A stretch of DNA of 64,000 nt from contig NZ_CP126241.1 of the NCBI RefSeq assembly GCF_030142075.1, positions 2,604,001 to 2,668,000 on the forward strand, written 5' to 3'. The translations under genes were made by a program, and so were the position numbers. The stretch comes from Arthrobacter sp. zg-Y20. GTDB lineage: Bacteria; Actinomycetota; Actinomycetes; Actinomycetales; Micrococcaceae. The notes under the pieces are model-generated. The model did not search any database. It saw only the letters and a program-made list of their open reading frames with translations, and was not told the origin of the DNA. Positions within the stretch are counted from its first letter, which is position 1. Each line of letters opens with the position of its first letter. Of the stretch, positions 25,555 through 33,690 are shown piece by piece.

Positions 25555-27159
25555 GTGACTACAGACGCTAACGCCTTCCCCGAGAAGACAATGACAGAGA
25601 ACACCCTGCCCGAGCCCTCCGAAGGCCAGCCGCTGGAGGACCGGGTCAACAACCGTTCCCAGCGGCCCTCCTCGGAGGCCTTCAAGAAGTTCATGTCCTC
25701 CGGCTGGGCCCCCGAATCCGGCGCCCTTCCCGAGCGCGACGCCGTCGCCGGGTTCGCAGCCCGCCGCCGCCGTGCGCTGTCCGAACGTTTCCCGGGCGAA
25801 CGCCTGGTGATTCCGGCCGGCCCGCTGAAGGTCCGCTCCAATGACACGGACTACCGTTTCCGCGCGCACTCCGGCTTCGCGCACATGACCGGCCTGGGGC
25901 TGGACCGCGAGCCCGACGCCGTCCTGGTGATGGAACCGGTGGAAACCGGCACGGGCGACGACGGCGGCAACCACACTGCCGTCCTGTACTTCCGTCCGCT
26001 GGCCGGCACTGACAGTGACGAGTTCTACTCGAACGCCCGCTACGGTTCCTTCTGGATCGGGGACCGCCTTGGTCTTGAAGCGGTCAGCACCATGCTGGAC
26101 CTGCCTACCCGGCACCTGGACGAGGCTGAAACCGCTATCACCCGCAACGTGGGCGACCCGCAGTTCGGCGGCATCTCCGTCCGCCTGCTGCGCGGCGTGG
26201 ACGAAATGGTGGACGCGCTGGTGGACACCGTCCGCTACAACACCGCCCTGGACCCGGAGAACGCCGACCTCAGCGCCCTGGACGCACTGGACGGCGAGCT
26301 CACCGAGGCCCTCTCCGAACTGCGCCTGGTCAAGGACGAGTGGGAAATCGAGCAGATGAAGGCCGCCGTGGCGGCCACAGTCAACGGCTTCACCGAAGTG
26401 GTCAAGGCACTGCCCCGGGCCATCTCGCATCCGCGCGGGGAACGCGTGGTTGAAGGCGCCTTCTTTGCCCGCGCACGCGAAGAGGGTAACGACCTCGGGT
26501 ATGACACCATTGCCGCGGCCGGCAACAACGCCACGGTCCTGCACTGGATCCGCAACAACGGCGCCGTAAACGCCGGTGACATGCTGCTGCTCGACGGCGG
26601 CGTGGAAGCCGATAGCTTGTACACCGCCGATGTCACCCGCACCCTGCCGGTCAACGGCACGTACAGCGAGGTCCAGCGCAAGGTCTACCAGGCCGTTCTG
26701 GACGCCGCCGACGCCGGTTTCGCCGCCGCCAAGCCCGGCGCCAAGTTCCGCGACGTGCACGCTGCCTCCGTGAAGGTGCTTGCCGAGCGCCTGGATGCCT
26801 GGCGGCTGCTGCCCGTGCCGCTGGAGGAAGCACTGTCCCCCGAAGGCCAGCAGCACCGCCGGTGGATGCCGCACGGCGTTAGCCACCACCTGGGCATGGA
26901 CGTTCACGACTGCGCGCAGGCCCGCGCCGAGCTCTACCTGGACGGCACCATCACCGAGGGCATGGTCTTCACCATTGAACCGGGCCTCTACTTCAAGGAC
27001 ACCGACCTTTCGGTTCCGGAGGAGTACCGCGGCATCGGCGTGCGGATCGAAGACGACATCCTCATCACCGCTGACGGTCCCGTGAACCTCAGTGACGCCC
27101 TGCCGCGCAACCCCGACGACGTCGAGGACTGGATGGCCGGCATCTACGCCGCCGAGTAG
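25555..27159 (+). CDS. pepP: Xaa-Pro aminopeptidase (aminopeptidase P)
   Basis: A 534-residue dinuclear metal peptidase that removes residues N-terminal to proline. The N-terminal creatinase-like domain spans about 70-230. The pita-bread catalytic domain contains the metal ligands in LLLDGGVEADSLYTADVTRT (two Asp), HGVSHHLGMDVHD (His), FTIEPGLYF and GVRIEDDILIT (Glu). It is longer than E. coli PepP because of a polar ~55-residue N-terminal extension. A second ATG lies 36 nt inside (MTENTLPE). It ends at a perfect bidirectional terminator. Confidence 0.93.
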   Translation: MTTDANAFPEKTMTENTLPEPSEGQPLEDRVNNRSQRPSSEAFKKFMSSGWAPESGALPERDAVAGFAARRRRALSERFPGERLVIPAGPLKVRSNDTDYRFRAHSGFAHMTGLGLDREPDAVLVMEPVETGTGDDGGNHTAVLYFRPLAGTDSDEFYSNARYGSFWIGDRLGLEAVSTMLDLPTRHLDEAETAITRNVGDPQFGGISVRLLRGVDEMVDALVDTVRYNTALDPENADLSALDALDGELTEALSELRLVKDEWEIEQMKAAVAATVNGFTEVVKALPRAISHPRGERVVEGAFFARAREEGNDLGYDTIAAAGNNATVLHWIRNNGAVNAGDMLLLDGGVEADSLYTADVTRTLPVNGTYSEVQRKVYQAVLDAADAGFAAAKPGAKFRDVHAASVKVLAERLDAWRLLPVPLEEALSPEGQQHRRWMPHGVSHHLGMDVHDCAQARAELYLDGTITEGMVFTIEPGLYFKDTDLSVPEEYRGIGVRIEDDILITADGPVNLSDALPRNPDDVEDWMAGIYAAE

Positions 27160-27180
27160 TTCATCCCGGAATAGTTTCGC

Positions 27181-27226
27181 CAACAGATAAGGCCCGCATC
27201 CGAAAGGATGCGGGCCTTATCTGTTG
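27181..27226 (+). terminator. bidirectional terminator
   Basis: A perfect 21-bp stem (27181-27201 with 27206-27226) closed by a GAAA tetraloop between convergent pepP and the stress-domain gene. Confidence 0.88.
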
Positions 27227-27235
27227 GCGGTGAGG

Positions 27236-28120
27236 TTACTGGCGCGGCTGGCCGCTGTCGCCGTTGCCCGGCTGCAGGGCGTGGCTGCCGGCCGGATCCG
27301 GAGCCGTTCCGGGGTTCTCCTGCCCGTTTGACCTTTGGCCGTTTGAAACCGGCCCGTTCGGGCGGCGAACGCCGTACTGCGGACGGCCGTCCGGAAGGTC
27401 GGGGAACTGGCCGCGCCGGGTGCTTCCACTGACCGGTTCCTGTTCACCCGCCGGCGCCTGGCCCGGCCTGTTCGGATCCGCCGGGGCGGAGTCTGAGGCA
27501 GGGCGCCCGTACGGGTTGGTCCAGCCGGAGGGGCGTTCCGGTGCCTGTCCGGTACCGCTTGCCGGCGGCCCGAACGGCGGCACGCCGGGCTGCTGCTGGT
27601 TGCGGGGTGCCTGCGGGTGGCCGGCCTGGCCCACCATGGGCAGCTGGTGCAGCAGGCGCCGGGCGTCGTTGGCCGCCTCCGGCGCCACAATCACGTCGTA
27701 GCTGGTGGCAATGACCTGGCTGGTGGACGTGAAGTCACGCCTTCCGCGCTGCAGGGCATAGGCCAACACCCCAAAGAGAAGCCAGAAGACGGCGCCCAGG
27801 GCCATGGAGGGAATCAGGGAGATGGCGGCGGCGCTGCCGCCGAAGAGCATCAGGGCCAGGCCAACAAACAGGCCGAACCAAGCGCCGGTGGCGGCGCTGG
27901 ACAGGGCCACGCGCGGATAGCTCAGGCGGCCGGTGACGCGCTCCACGGATTTGAGCTCGTTTCCCACAATTGAAACCAGCTGCACCGGGAACTTGCTGTC
28001 CGCCAGGTAGTCAACCGCCTTTTGCGCGTCCAGGTAGGCCGTGTAGCGTCCCACCGTTTCGCCCTTGGGCAAGCTGCGGGCCGCTTCACGCGGAGGTGTG
28101 GCACCAAATAGGTTCGACAT
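27236..28120 (-). CDS. membrane protein with general-stress (YflT/GS17M-like) domain
   Basis: 294 residues. Residues ~20-60 (VGRYTAYLDAQKAVDYLAD and FPVQLVSIVG) resemble the general stress protein 17M/YflT domain. Two hydrophobic helices follow at about 80-102 and 106-128, then a short soluble part and a long Pro/Gly/Asn-rich disordered tail (about 185-294). The ATG at 28120 is preceded by GGAG, which decides it over the ATG at 28138. The function is unknown; location at the membrane is inferred from the helices. Confidence 0.75.
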   Translation of the reverse strand: MSNLFGATPPREAARSLPKGETVGRYTAYLDAQKAVDYLADSKFPVQLVSIVGNELKSVERVTGRLSYPRVALSSAATGAWFGLFVGLALMLFGGSAAAISLIPSMALGAVFWLLFGVLAYALQRGRRDFTSTSQVIATSYDVIVAPEAANDARRLLHQLPMVGQAGHPQAPRNQQQPGVPPFGPPASGTGQAPERPSGWTNPYGRPASDSAPADPNRPGQAPAGEQEPVSGSTRRGQFPDLPDGRPQYGVRRPNGPVSNGQRSNGQENPGTAPDPAGSHALQPGNGDSGQPRQ

Positions 28121-28226
28121 TGCTCCATTCTCGCGCATTCCGGCGCGGGACGGGGGAGGTATCGCTTGCAGTGAACGGGGCGCCGTCGTCGTACCTCTTA
28201 ATACGCCGTTAGCTCCGGCTACAAAG

Positions 28227-28232
28227 TAGCCT
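28227..28232 (+). promoter_or_regulatory. -10 box of the MgtE-like/DUF1003/mrp operon
   Basis: TAGCCT ends 6 nt before a GTG (28239) and 3 nt before an ATG (28236) in the same frame. Leaderless spacing elsewhere favours GTG 28239 as the true start. Confidence 0.45.
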
Positions 28233-28235
28233 TAT

Positions 28236-29525
28236 ATGGTGAGCACAAATCCTACCCGCGTCTTTATCGCGCGCCTGCTTGGCCTTGACGTTTTCGACCC
28301 CCTCGGAGACAGGCTCGGCCGGCTGCGCGATGCGGTCGTGCTCGACCGGGGTCCCGGCCGCCCGCCGCAGGCCGTGGGCATTGTGGTGGAAGTGCCGGGC
28401 AAAAAGCGTGTGTTCGTGCCCCTGACCCGCATTACCTCCATGGACCCCGGACAGATCATCTGCACCGGCCTGGTCAACCTCCGCCGCTTCGAGCAGCGCG
28501 GCGCGGAGATGCTGGTGGTCGGCGAGCTCTTCGACCGCCGCGTGGAACTGCGCGACGGCAGCGGAGAAGCCACCATCGAGGACATCGCCATTGAGCAGAA
28601 CCGGGCCGGCGACTGGCACGTTTCCAACCTCTTTGTCCGCCGCGGCGGACAGGAATCGCGCCTGCGGCCCCTGCGCCGCCGCGGCGAGCAGATGATTGTG
28701 GACTGGAAGGACATCATCCACTGGGATACCTCCGGTCCGCAGGCTGCCACCTCCTTCGTCGCGCAGAACGATGACCTCAAGGCTGCCGACTTCGCCGACG
28801 CCCTGCATGAAATGAGCGGCAAGCGCCGCATCGAGGTCGCGAGCGAGCTCCAGGACGAACGCCTGGCGGACGTCCTGCAGGAACTGCCCGACGACGACCA
28901 GGTCCAGATCCTGCAATCCCTGGACGTGGAGCGCGCGGCGGATGTGCTCGAGGAGATGGACCCCGACGACGCCGCGGACCTGCTCAACGAGCTGCCCGAG
29001 GAGCAGAAGGAAGAGCTCCTGCAGCTGATGGAGCCCGAGGACGCCCGCGACGTGCGCCGGCTGCTGAACTATGAAGAGGACACAGCAGGCTCGCTGATGA
29101 CTCCGGTCCCGGTCATCCTGCCGCCGGAGGCAACGGTGGCGGAAGCACTGGCGCACGTGCGCAGGGAGGAACTCACCCCTGCCCTCGCCTCCTCCATCTA
29201 CGTTTGCCGGCCGCCGCTGGAAACGCCCACCGGCAAGTATCTGGGCGTTGTGCATATCCAGGCACTGCTGCGGTCGGCGCCGCCGGAGGCCCTGGGCAAC
29301 ATCCTGGACACGGACCTGGAACCGGTCCGGGACTACGCGAGCATCAGCGAGGTTTCGCGCATGCTGGCCACTTACAACTTGAACTCTCTGCCGGTCATCA
29401 ATGACACCGGGCGCCTGGTCGGGGCGGTGACGGTGGACGACGTGCTCGACCACCTGCTGCCGGACGACTGGCGTGTTTCCGATGAGACCGGCCCGATAAC
29501 GCAGCAGGGAAGGACAAATGGCTGA
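28236..29525 (+). CDS. MgtE-like cytoplasmic protein (PRC-barrel, MgtE N-domain, CBS pair; no channel)
   Basis: 429 residues. The first ~150 contain PRC-barrel-like beta segments; ~175-290 are the MgtE intracellular N-domain, with repeated LADVLQELPDDDQV and AADVLEEMDPDDAADLL helices; ~300-420 are two CBS motifs with SLPVINDTGRLVGAVTVDDVLDHLLP near the end. The membrane domain that forms the magnesium channel in MgtE is absent. It could act as a magnesium or nucleotide sensor, or as a partner of another transporter. The gene overlaps the DUF1003 start by 8 bp. The locus matches, from memory, Rv1232c. Confidence 0.85.
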   Translation: MVSTNPTRVFIARLLGLDVFDPLGDRLGRLRDAVVLDRGPGRPPQAVGIVVEVPGKKRVFVPLTRITSMDPGQIICTGLVNLRRFEQRGAEMLVVGELFDRRVELRDGSGEATIEDIAIEQNRAGDWHVSNLFVRRGGQESRLRPLRRRGEQMIVDWKDIIHWDTSGPQAATSFVAQNDDLKAADFADALHEMSGKRRIEVASELQDERLADVLQELPDDDQVQILQSLDVERAADVLEEMDPDDAADLLNELPEEQKEELLQLMEPEDARDVRRLLNYEEDTAGSLMTPVPVILPPEATVAEALAHVRREELTPALASSIYVCRPPLETPTGKYLGVVHIQALLRSAPPEALGNILDTDLEPVRDYASISEVSRMLATYNLNSLPVINDTGRLVGAVTVDDVLDHLLPDDWRVSDETGPITQQGRTNG

Positions 29526-30105
29526 AAAGATCAAGTCGACAACCCGCGGCCTCGACACTCCCCGCACTGCACGCACCCGGTGGCTGCCGCGGCTGTCCCC
29601 GAACCCCGACGCGTTCGGCCATGCCACGGAGAACTTCGCCCGGTTTATGGGTACCCCGCAGTTCCTGGTCTACATGACGGTCTTTTGCCTGGTGTGGCTG
29701 GCCTGGAACACCTGGGGTCCGGAAGCTGCCCGCTTCGACAGCGCCGCGCTGGGCTTTACCGTGCTGACCCTGATGCTGTCCCTGCAGGCCTCCTACGCCG
29801 CACCGCTGCTGCTGCTGGCGCAGAACCGGCAGGATGACCGCGACCGTGTTTCGGTGCGCCAGGACCGGGAACGCGCCGAGCGCAACCTGATGGACACCGA
29901 GTACCTCACCCGGGAAATCGCGGAGCTTCGCATTGCACTGCGCGAGGTGGCCACCCGTGACTACGTCCGCTCCGAGATCCGCGGGCTGCTGGAAGAACTG
30001 CTGGAGGCCAATGACGACGACGGCGGAACCAACCGCCGCCGGCGCCGGTCCCCGGAGACGGCCGATGCCATGCCCAAACTGAATCCCGGCGGAAGGGAAC
30101 ACTAG
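29518..30105 (+). CDS. DUF1003 membrane protein
   Basis: 195 residues with two hydrophobic helices at about 54-70 and 83-105 (FLVYMTVFCLVWLAW and LTLMLSLQASYAAPLLLLA). A polar coiled region rich in Arg and Glu follows, with QDDRDRVSVRQDRERAERN, which is characteristic of DUF1003. The function is unknown. The start lies inside the end of the MgtE-like gene, so the two are translationally coupled. This pairing occurs widely in actinobacteria, which argues for a joint role, perhaps in cation homeostasis (inference). Confidence 0.88.
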   Translation: MAEKIKSTTRGLDTPRTARTRWLPRLSPNPDAFGHATENFARFMGTPQFLVYMTVFCLVWLAWNTWGPEAARFDSAALGFTVLTLMLSLQASYAAPLLLLAQNRQDDRDRVSVRQDRERAERNLMDTEYLTREIAELRIALREVATRDYVRSEIRGLLEELLEANDDDGGTNRRRRRSPETADAMPKLNPGGREH

Positions 30106-30108
30106 CCC

Positions 30109-31293
30109 GTGCCCGTATCCGAACCGGCTTCCAACCTGGAAGCGCAGGTGCTCCGTGCCCTGGATACCGTCCAGGACCCGGAACTGCGCCGGCCCATCAC
30201 CGAACTAGGCATGCTCAAGGGCGTCACAGTGGACCCGTCGGGCGCGGTCCGCGTCGAAGTGCTGTTGACCATCGCCGGCTGCCCGCTGCGCGGCACGATC
30301 ACCACCGACGTCGAAAATGCGCTGGCGGCCGTGCCCGGTGTCAGCAGCGTGGCCGTCGGCCTGGACGTGATGACCCCTGAGCAGCGCAATGCGCTGAAGG
30401 ACCGGCTGCGCGGAGGGGATCCGGTGCGGACCATTCCGTTCAACCGTCCCGGTTCGCTGACCCGCGTCTACGCCGTGGCCAGCGGCAAGGGCGGTGTCGG
30501 GAAGTCCAGCGTCACCGTGAACCTCGCCGCAGCCATGGCGGCCACCGGGCTGCGGGTGGGGATTGTCGACGCCGACGTGCACGGCTTCTCCGTGCCCGGC
30601 CTGCTGGGCATTACCCGTCCGCCCACCCGCGTGGATGAAATGATCCTCCCCCCGGTGGCCTACGGCATCAAGACCATTTCCATCGGTATGTTCGTCGAAG
30701 GCAACCAGCCCGTGGCCTGGCGCGGGCCCATGCTGCACCGGGCGCTGGAGCAGTTCCTTACCGACGTGTACTTCGGTGACCTGGACGTGCTTTTCCTCGA
30801 TCTTCCGCCGGGCACCGGCGACATTGCAATCTCCGTTGGCCAGCTGCTCCCGGACTCTGAGATCCTGCTGGTGACCACACCGCAGAGTGCCGCCGCCGAC
30901 GTAGCCGAGCGTGCCGGCAGCGTGGCGAAGCAGACCGGGCAGAAGGTTGCCGGAGTGATTGAAAATATGTCCTGGCTGGCCCTGCCGGGCGGGGAACGCC
31001 TTGAGGTCTTCGGCTCCGGTGGGGGCGCCGCCGTCTCCGGACGGCTCACAGGCACCCTCGGCTACCCGGTACCGCTGCTGGGAAGCATCCCGCTCGACGT
31101 CGCCCTGCGGGAAGGCGGCGACGGCGGACGCCCGGTGGCCCTGGACGGGCTGGAAAGCCTGGCCGGTGATGACGCTGCGGCAGGCGGAACTGCTGCCGGC
31201 ACCGCTGCGGCGGAACTGCGCCGGATTGCGCGGAACCTGGCGCACCGGCCGCGCGGACTGGCCGGACGGAACCTCGGGGTCAGCCCCGCGTAG
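30109..31293 (+). CDS. mrp: Mrp/NBP35-family P-loop ATPase (iron-sulphur carrier)
   Basis: 394 residues. The N-terminal ~90 residues form a MIP18/DUF59 domain, followed by a MinD-like ATPase with deviant Walker A GKGGVGKSS near 125-133 and the LDLPPGTGD motif near 230. The family transfers Fe-S clusters to apoproteins. The C-terminal CxxC that bridges the cluster in many Mrp proteins is absent; the matching place reads ENMSWLALPGGERLEVFG. The start is a GTG 3 bp after the DUF1003 stop. Convergent with tatB across an 18-bp gap containing a short palindrome. Confidence 0.9.
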   Translation: MPVSEPASNLEAQVLRALDTVQDPELRRPITELGMLKGVTVDPSGAVRVEVLLTIAGCPLRGTITTDVENALAAVPGVSSVAVGLDVMTPEQRNALKDRLRGGDPVRTIPFNRPGSLTRVYAVASGKGGVGKSSVTVNLAAAMAATGLRVGIVDADVHGFSVPGLLGITRPPTRVDEMILPPVAYGIKTISIGMFVEGNQPVAWRGPMLHRALEQFLTDVYFGDLDVLFLDLPPGTGDIAISVGQLLPDSEILLVTTPQSAAADVAERAGSVAKQTGQKVAGVIENMSWLALPGGERLEVFGSGGGAAVSGRLTGTLGYPVPLLGSIPLDVALREGGDGGRPVALDGLESLAGDDAAAGGTAAGTAAAELRRIARNLAHRPRGLAGRNLGVSPA

Positions 31294-31311
31294 GGGCGAT
31301 CGCCGCAGGAC

Positions 31312-31767
31312 TCAGGTGGCCTCGATGTCGAAGGGCGCCGGTTCTCCCGGCGCCAGGCGTTCGAGGGGTTTGACGGCCGGCGGGCGGGCAGCCGCCGGAA
31401 CGGGTGCGGCACCGGACGCAGAAGCCGGTGTCGGCGGCTGCGGTGCGGGGGCAGGCGCAGAACCCGCCCGGGCAGCCGGAGGCCGGCCCTTCGCGGCCTG
31501 CGCGGCGTCTTCGAAGTCATCCAGCAGCGCTTCCTTGATGATGCGCCGCGGGTCGTATTGCCGGGGATCCAGCTTCCGCCAGTCCACCTCGTCTATTTCC
31601 GGGCCAACCTCTTCGCGCAGCTGCTCGCGGGCACCGCTGGCCATCCGCCGGACTTCCCGGACCAGCCTGGCCAGCTGGGAGGCATATTCGGGCAGGCGTT
31701 CGGGGCCCAGTATCACTACGGCGAGTACCGCCAGGATAATGAACTCGTAACCGTTGATTCCTACCAC
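31312..31767 (-). CDS. tatB: Sec-independent (Tat) translocase protein TatB
   Basis: 151 residues: one membrane helix (about 8-21), the GPERLP hinge at 21-26, an amphipathic helix (about 28-60) and a disordered Ala/Pro tail. This is the TatA/B fold; the Glu at residue 8 and the longer tail favour TatB, the receptor for twin-arginine substrates. The GTG start is 6 nt after a TAGTCT box. It lies next to the anti-sigma factor gene, as in mycobacteria, but the HtrA protease gene usually found between them is missing. Confidence 0.88.
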   Translation of the reverse strand: MVGINGYEFIILAVLAVVILGPERLPEYASQLARLVREVRRMASGAREQLREEVGPEIDEVDWRKLDPRQYDPRRIIKEALLDDFEDAAQAAKGRPPAARAGSAPAPAPQPPTPASASGAAPVPAAARPPAVKPLERLAPGEPAPFDIEAT

Positions 31768-31773
31768 TCTTGA

Positions 31774-31779
31774 AGACTA
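31774..31779 (-). promoter_or_regulatory. -10 box, leaderless start of tatB
   Basis: TAGTCT on minus, 6 nt before the GTG at 31767; it lies between the anti-sigma gene and tatB, so tatB has its own promoter. Confidence 0.5.
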
Positions 31780-31815
31780 CCTTTTCCCGGGATCAGCAAG
31801 CCACTTTCGGGCATC

Positions 31816-32793
31816 CTAGATGCTCCAGCCCGCACGGGCGAACACGGCAAGCCCGCGGGCAATGCGTTCCATCGGTTCCGCGCCTGCACCGGGCCGGGCC
31901 AGCCGGGAGGACTCCAGCAGGGACAGTTCTTCCACTGCCCGGGGCAGTGACTTCACCGGCATGGTGGATTCGAAAGTATAGGTAACGCTCCCGGCGGCGA
32001 CGACGGTCTGCCCGGGGTGCTCGTCGGAGCTGAACACCGCGGGGCCTTTGTCCGATCCAAGCGCCGTGAAACCGTCGGCGGCCACGGAATGGCCGGTAAA
32101 GGCGTTGACCACCGGCTGCCGGTCCTCCTCCGGCAGCGGGTGCTGCTCCACCAGCCGAATCCGCTCACCGGCGCCCGCGAAGACCATTTCGACGGCGGGG
32201 TGGCCCTGCACCTGCAGCGAACGCGCCGATTCAAGTTCCAGCCCCAGGTCCGCCAGTTCAGGGCAGGACCATCCGTGGCCCCGCAGCGACTGCAGCTGGT
32301 CCGGGCTGAGGGCAGCGGATCCGGAACCGGTCACTTCCTCCCAACCGGCCGCCATGGCCGTGCGCGTGCCCGTCTCCGGCGGAACTTCCAGCACAGTGCC
32401 AGCCGCGTAGGCCCCGCCCAAAAGCATTGCCGCTGCTGCAGCAACGGCCACACCCGCAGCAACAGCATGGCTGCGGCGGTCCAGCGGCGCCCCTTGCCGC
32501 TGGCTTCCGGTGACGGCGCCGCCCGCGGTATTGGATCCGTTCCCGGGTTCCCCACCGGCCTCCTGGTCCGCGCGTTCGGCGGTGGCTGCCGCAGTACCGG
32601 CTATCCGGGCAGCAAGGTCCGGCCCCGCGGCGGGAACACGCAGGGCCCGCAGCCGGCTGCGCAGCCGGCGCTCTTCGGCTACTGCCGCGCGGCAGGACGC
32701 ACAGCGGGCGAGATGGGCTTCCACGGCATGCTGCCGCTCCGGCGTCATTTCGGCATCAACGTAGTCCCGCAGATACCTGGTGGGGTGTCGCAC
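31816..32793 (-). CDS. rseA: zinc-finger anti-sigma factor for SigE
   Basis: 325 residues. The N-terminal zinc-binding anti-sigma motif HxxxCxxC is complete (H27, C31, C34), so it should hold SigE in a redox- or protease-sensitive way. A hydrophobic segment at about 112-134 suggests a membrane anchor with the ~190-residue C-terminal domain outside. That domain is unusually long compared with M. tuberculosis RseA and has no motif I can name. The gene starts 3 bp after the sigE stop, the standard sigma/anti-sigma arrangement. Confidence 0.85.
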   Translation of the reverse strand: MRHPTRYLRDYVDAEMTPERQHAVEAHLARCASCRAAVAEERRLRSRLRALRVPAAGPDLAARIAGTAAATAERADQEAGGEPGNGSNTAGGAVTGSQRQGAPLDRRSHAVAAGVAVAAAAAMLLGGAYAAGTVLEVPPETGTRTAMAAGWEEVTGSGSAALSPDQLQSLRGHGWSCPELADLGLELESARSLQVQGHPAVEMVFAGAGERIRLVEQHPLPEEDRQPVVNAFTGHSVAADGFTALGSDKGPAVFSSDEHPGQTVVAAGSVTYTFESTMPVKSLPRAVEELSLLESSRLARPGAGAEPMERIARGLAVFARAGWSI

Positions 32794-32796
32794 GGG

Positions 32797-33405
32797 TCAG
32801 TTAGCTCCCGCAACGCGAGGCAGTTTCAGCCGTGGCCGGGACAGCGGACGCTGCCGCGGGTCCCGGTGTGAAAGCTTCTCCTTGAGCATGGCCCGTCCGC
32901 GGTGGATCCGGGAACGCACCGTGCCGAGCTTGACGTCCAGCACCTGCGCCACCTCGTCATAGGAGAGCCCTTCGAGGTCGCACAGCACTACGGCCGCCCG
33001 GAAGTCCGGCGGCAGTTCCTCCAGGGCGCGGGCAATGTCCACATCCAGGTTGTTGAATTCGAAGCTGCGCTCTGGGCCGGGACCGTTGCTGGGCAGCCGG
33101 CTCTGGGTTTCCTCGGTCATCCCGTCAAAGCGGATACGGCTGCGGCGCCGGGCCTGGTCCAGGAAAAGGTTGGTGGTGATGCGGTGCAGCCAGCCGTCCA
33201 GCGTGCCCGGCTGGAAGTTTGCCAGGGAACGGAAAACGCGGACGAAGACTTCCTGCGTCAGATCCTCGGCATCATGCTTGTTGCCGGTCAGCCGGTAGGC
33301 CAGCCGGTATACCTTGGCGGAGTGTGCCTCCACCACTTCCTCCCATGAGGGGCGCACCCAGTCCGCAGCCATGTCTGCGGCTGCCGCATCCGGCGTCGTT
33401 GCCAT
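32797..33405 (-). CDS. sigE: ECF RNA polymerase sigma factor SigE
   Basis: 202 residues with sigma region 2 ([29 protein letters not shown], about 30-58) and region 4 ([27 protein letters not shown] with [11 protein letters not shown], about 128-170). It directs the envelope-stress regulon in actinobacteria. The ATG at 33405 is preceded by a strong GGAGGA and is preferred over the GTG/TTG-type start at 33429. The flanking genes (anti-sigma, tatB, O-methyltransferase) match the mycobacterial sigE locus. A tandem repeat lies in its upstream region. Confidence 0.92.
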   Translation of the reverse strand: MATTPDAAAADMAADWVRPSWEEVVEAHSAKVYRLAYRLTGNKHDAEDLTQEVFVRVFRSLANFQPGTLDGWLHRITTNLFLDQARRRSRIRFDGMTEETQSRLPSNGPGPERSFEFNNLDVDIARALEELPPDFRAAVVLCDLEGLSYDEVAQVLDVKLGTVRSRIHRGRAMLKEKLSHRDPRQRPLSRPRLKLPRVAGAN

Positions 33406-33444
33406 AGTCTTCCTCCTTCCTTCCAGCATGCTTGGACCTGCTCG

Positions 33445-33504
33445 TTACTGCGTGCATCGTGACTGCGTGCATTGTGCTTGCGTCTATGGTGCTTGCGTCT
33501 ATGG
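33445..33504. repeat. four tandem 15-bp repeats upstream of sigE
   Basis: Units at 33445, 33460, 33475 and 33490. The last two are identical (TGCTTGCGTCTATGG); the first two are closely alike (TGACTGCGTGCATTG for the second). They lie in the 285-bp divergent spacer between sigE and the O-methyltransferase gene, 40-100 bp before the sigE start, where the sigE promoter or leader should be. The rest of the spacer (33505-33690) shows no clear feature. Confidence 0.8.
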
Positions 33505-33690
33505 TGCCTAGCCCCAAATACCACGCGGAGCACCGATTAACAATGTTTACGCACCAATCTGGGAGTTGGCTGTTAGCACGCATGAACTTCCCGCACAAGA
33601 CGCTCCGGCAGCGTGTACGGGGTTCGGCTGCGCTTGGCCTTAAGCTTGTGGAAGCAGCACCCCCTCCGCACCAGTACCGAAAGTGAAAAC

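Noticed and set aside
33432-33686. An open frame on plus through the 15-bp repeats upstream of sigE
   Set aside because: The repeat gives a repeating peptide by virtue of its 15-bp period; no ribosome site and no homologous pattern.
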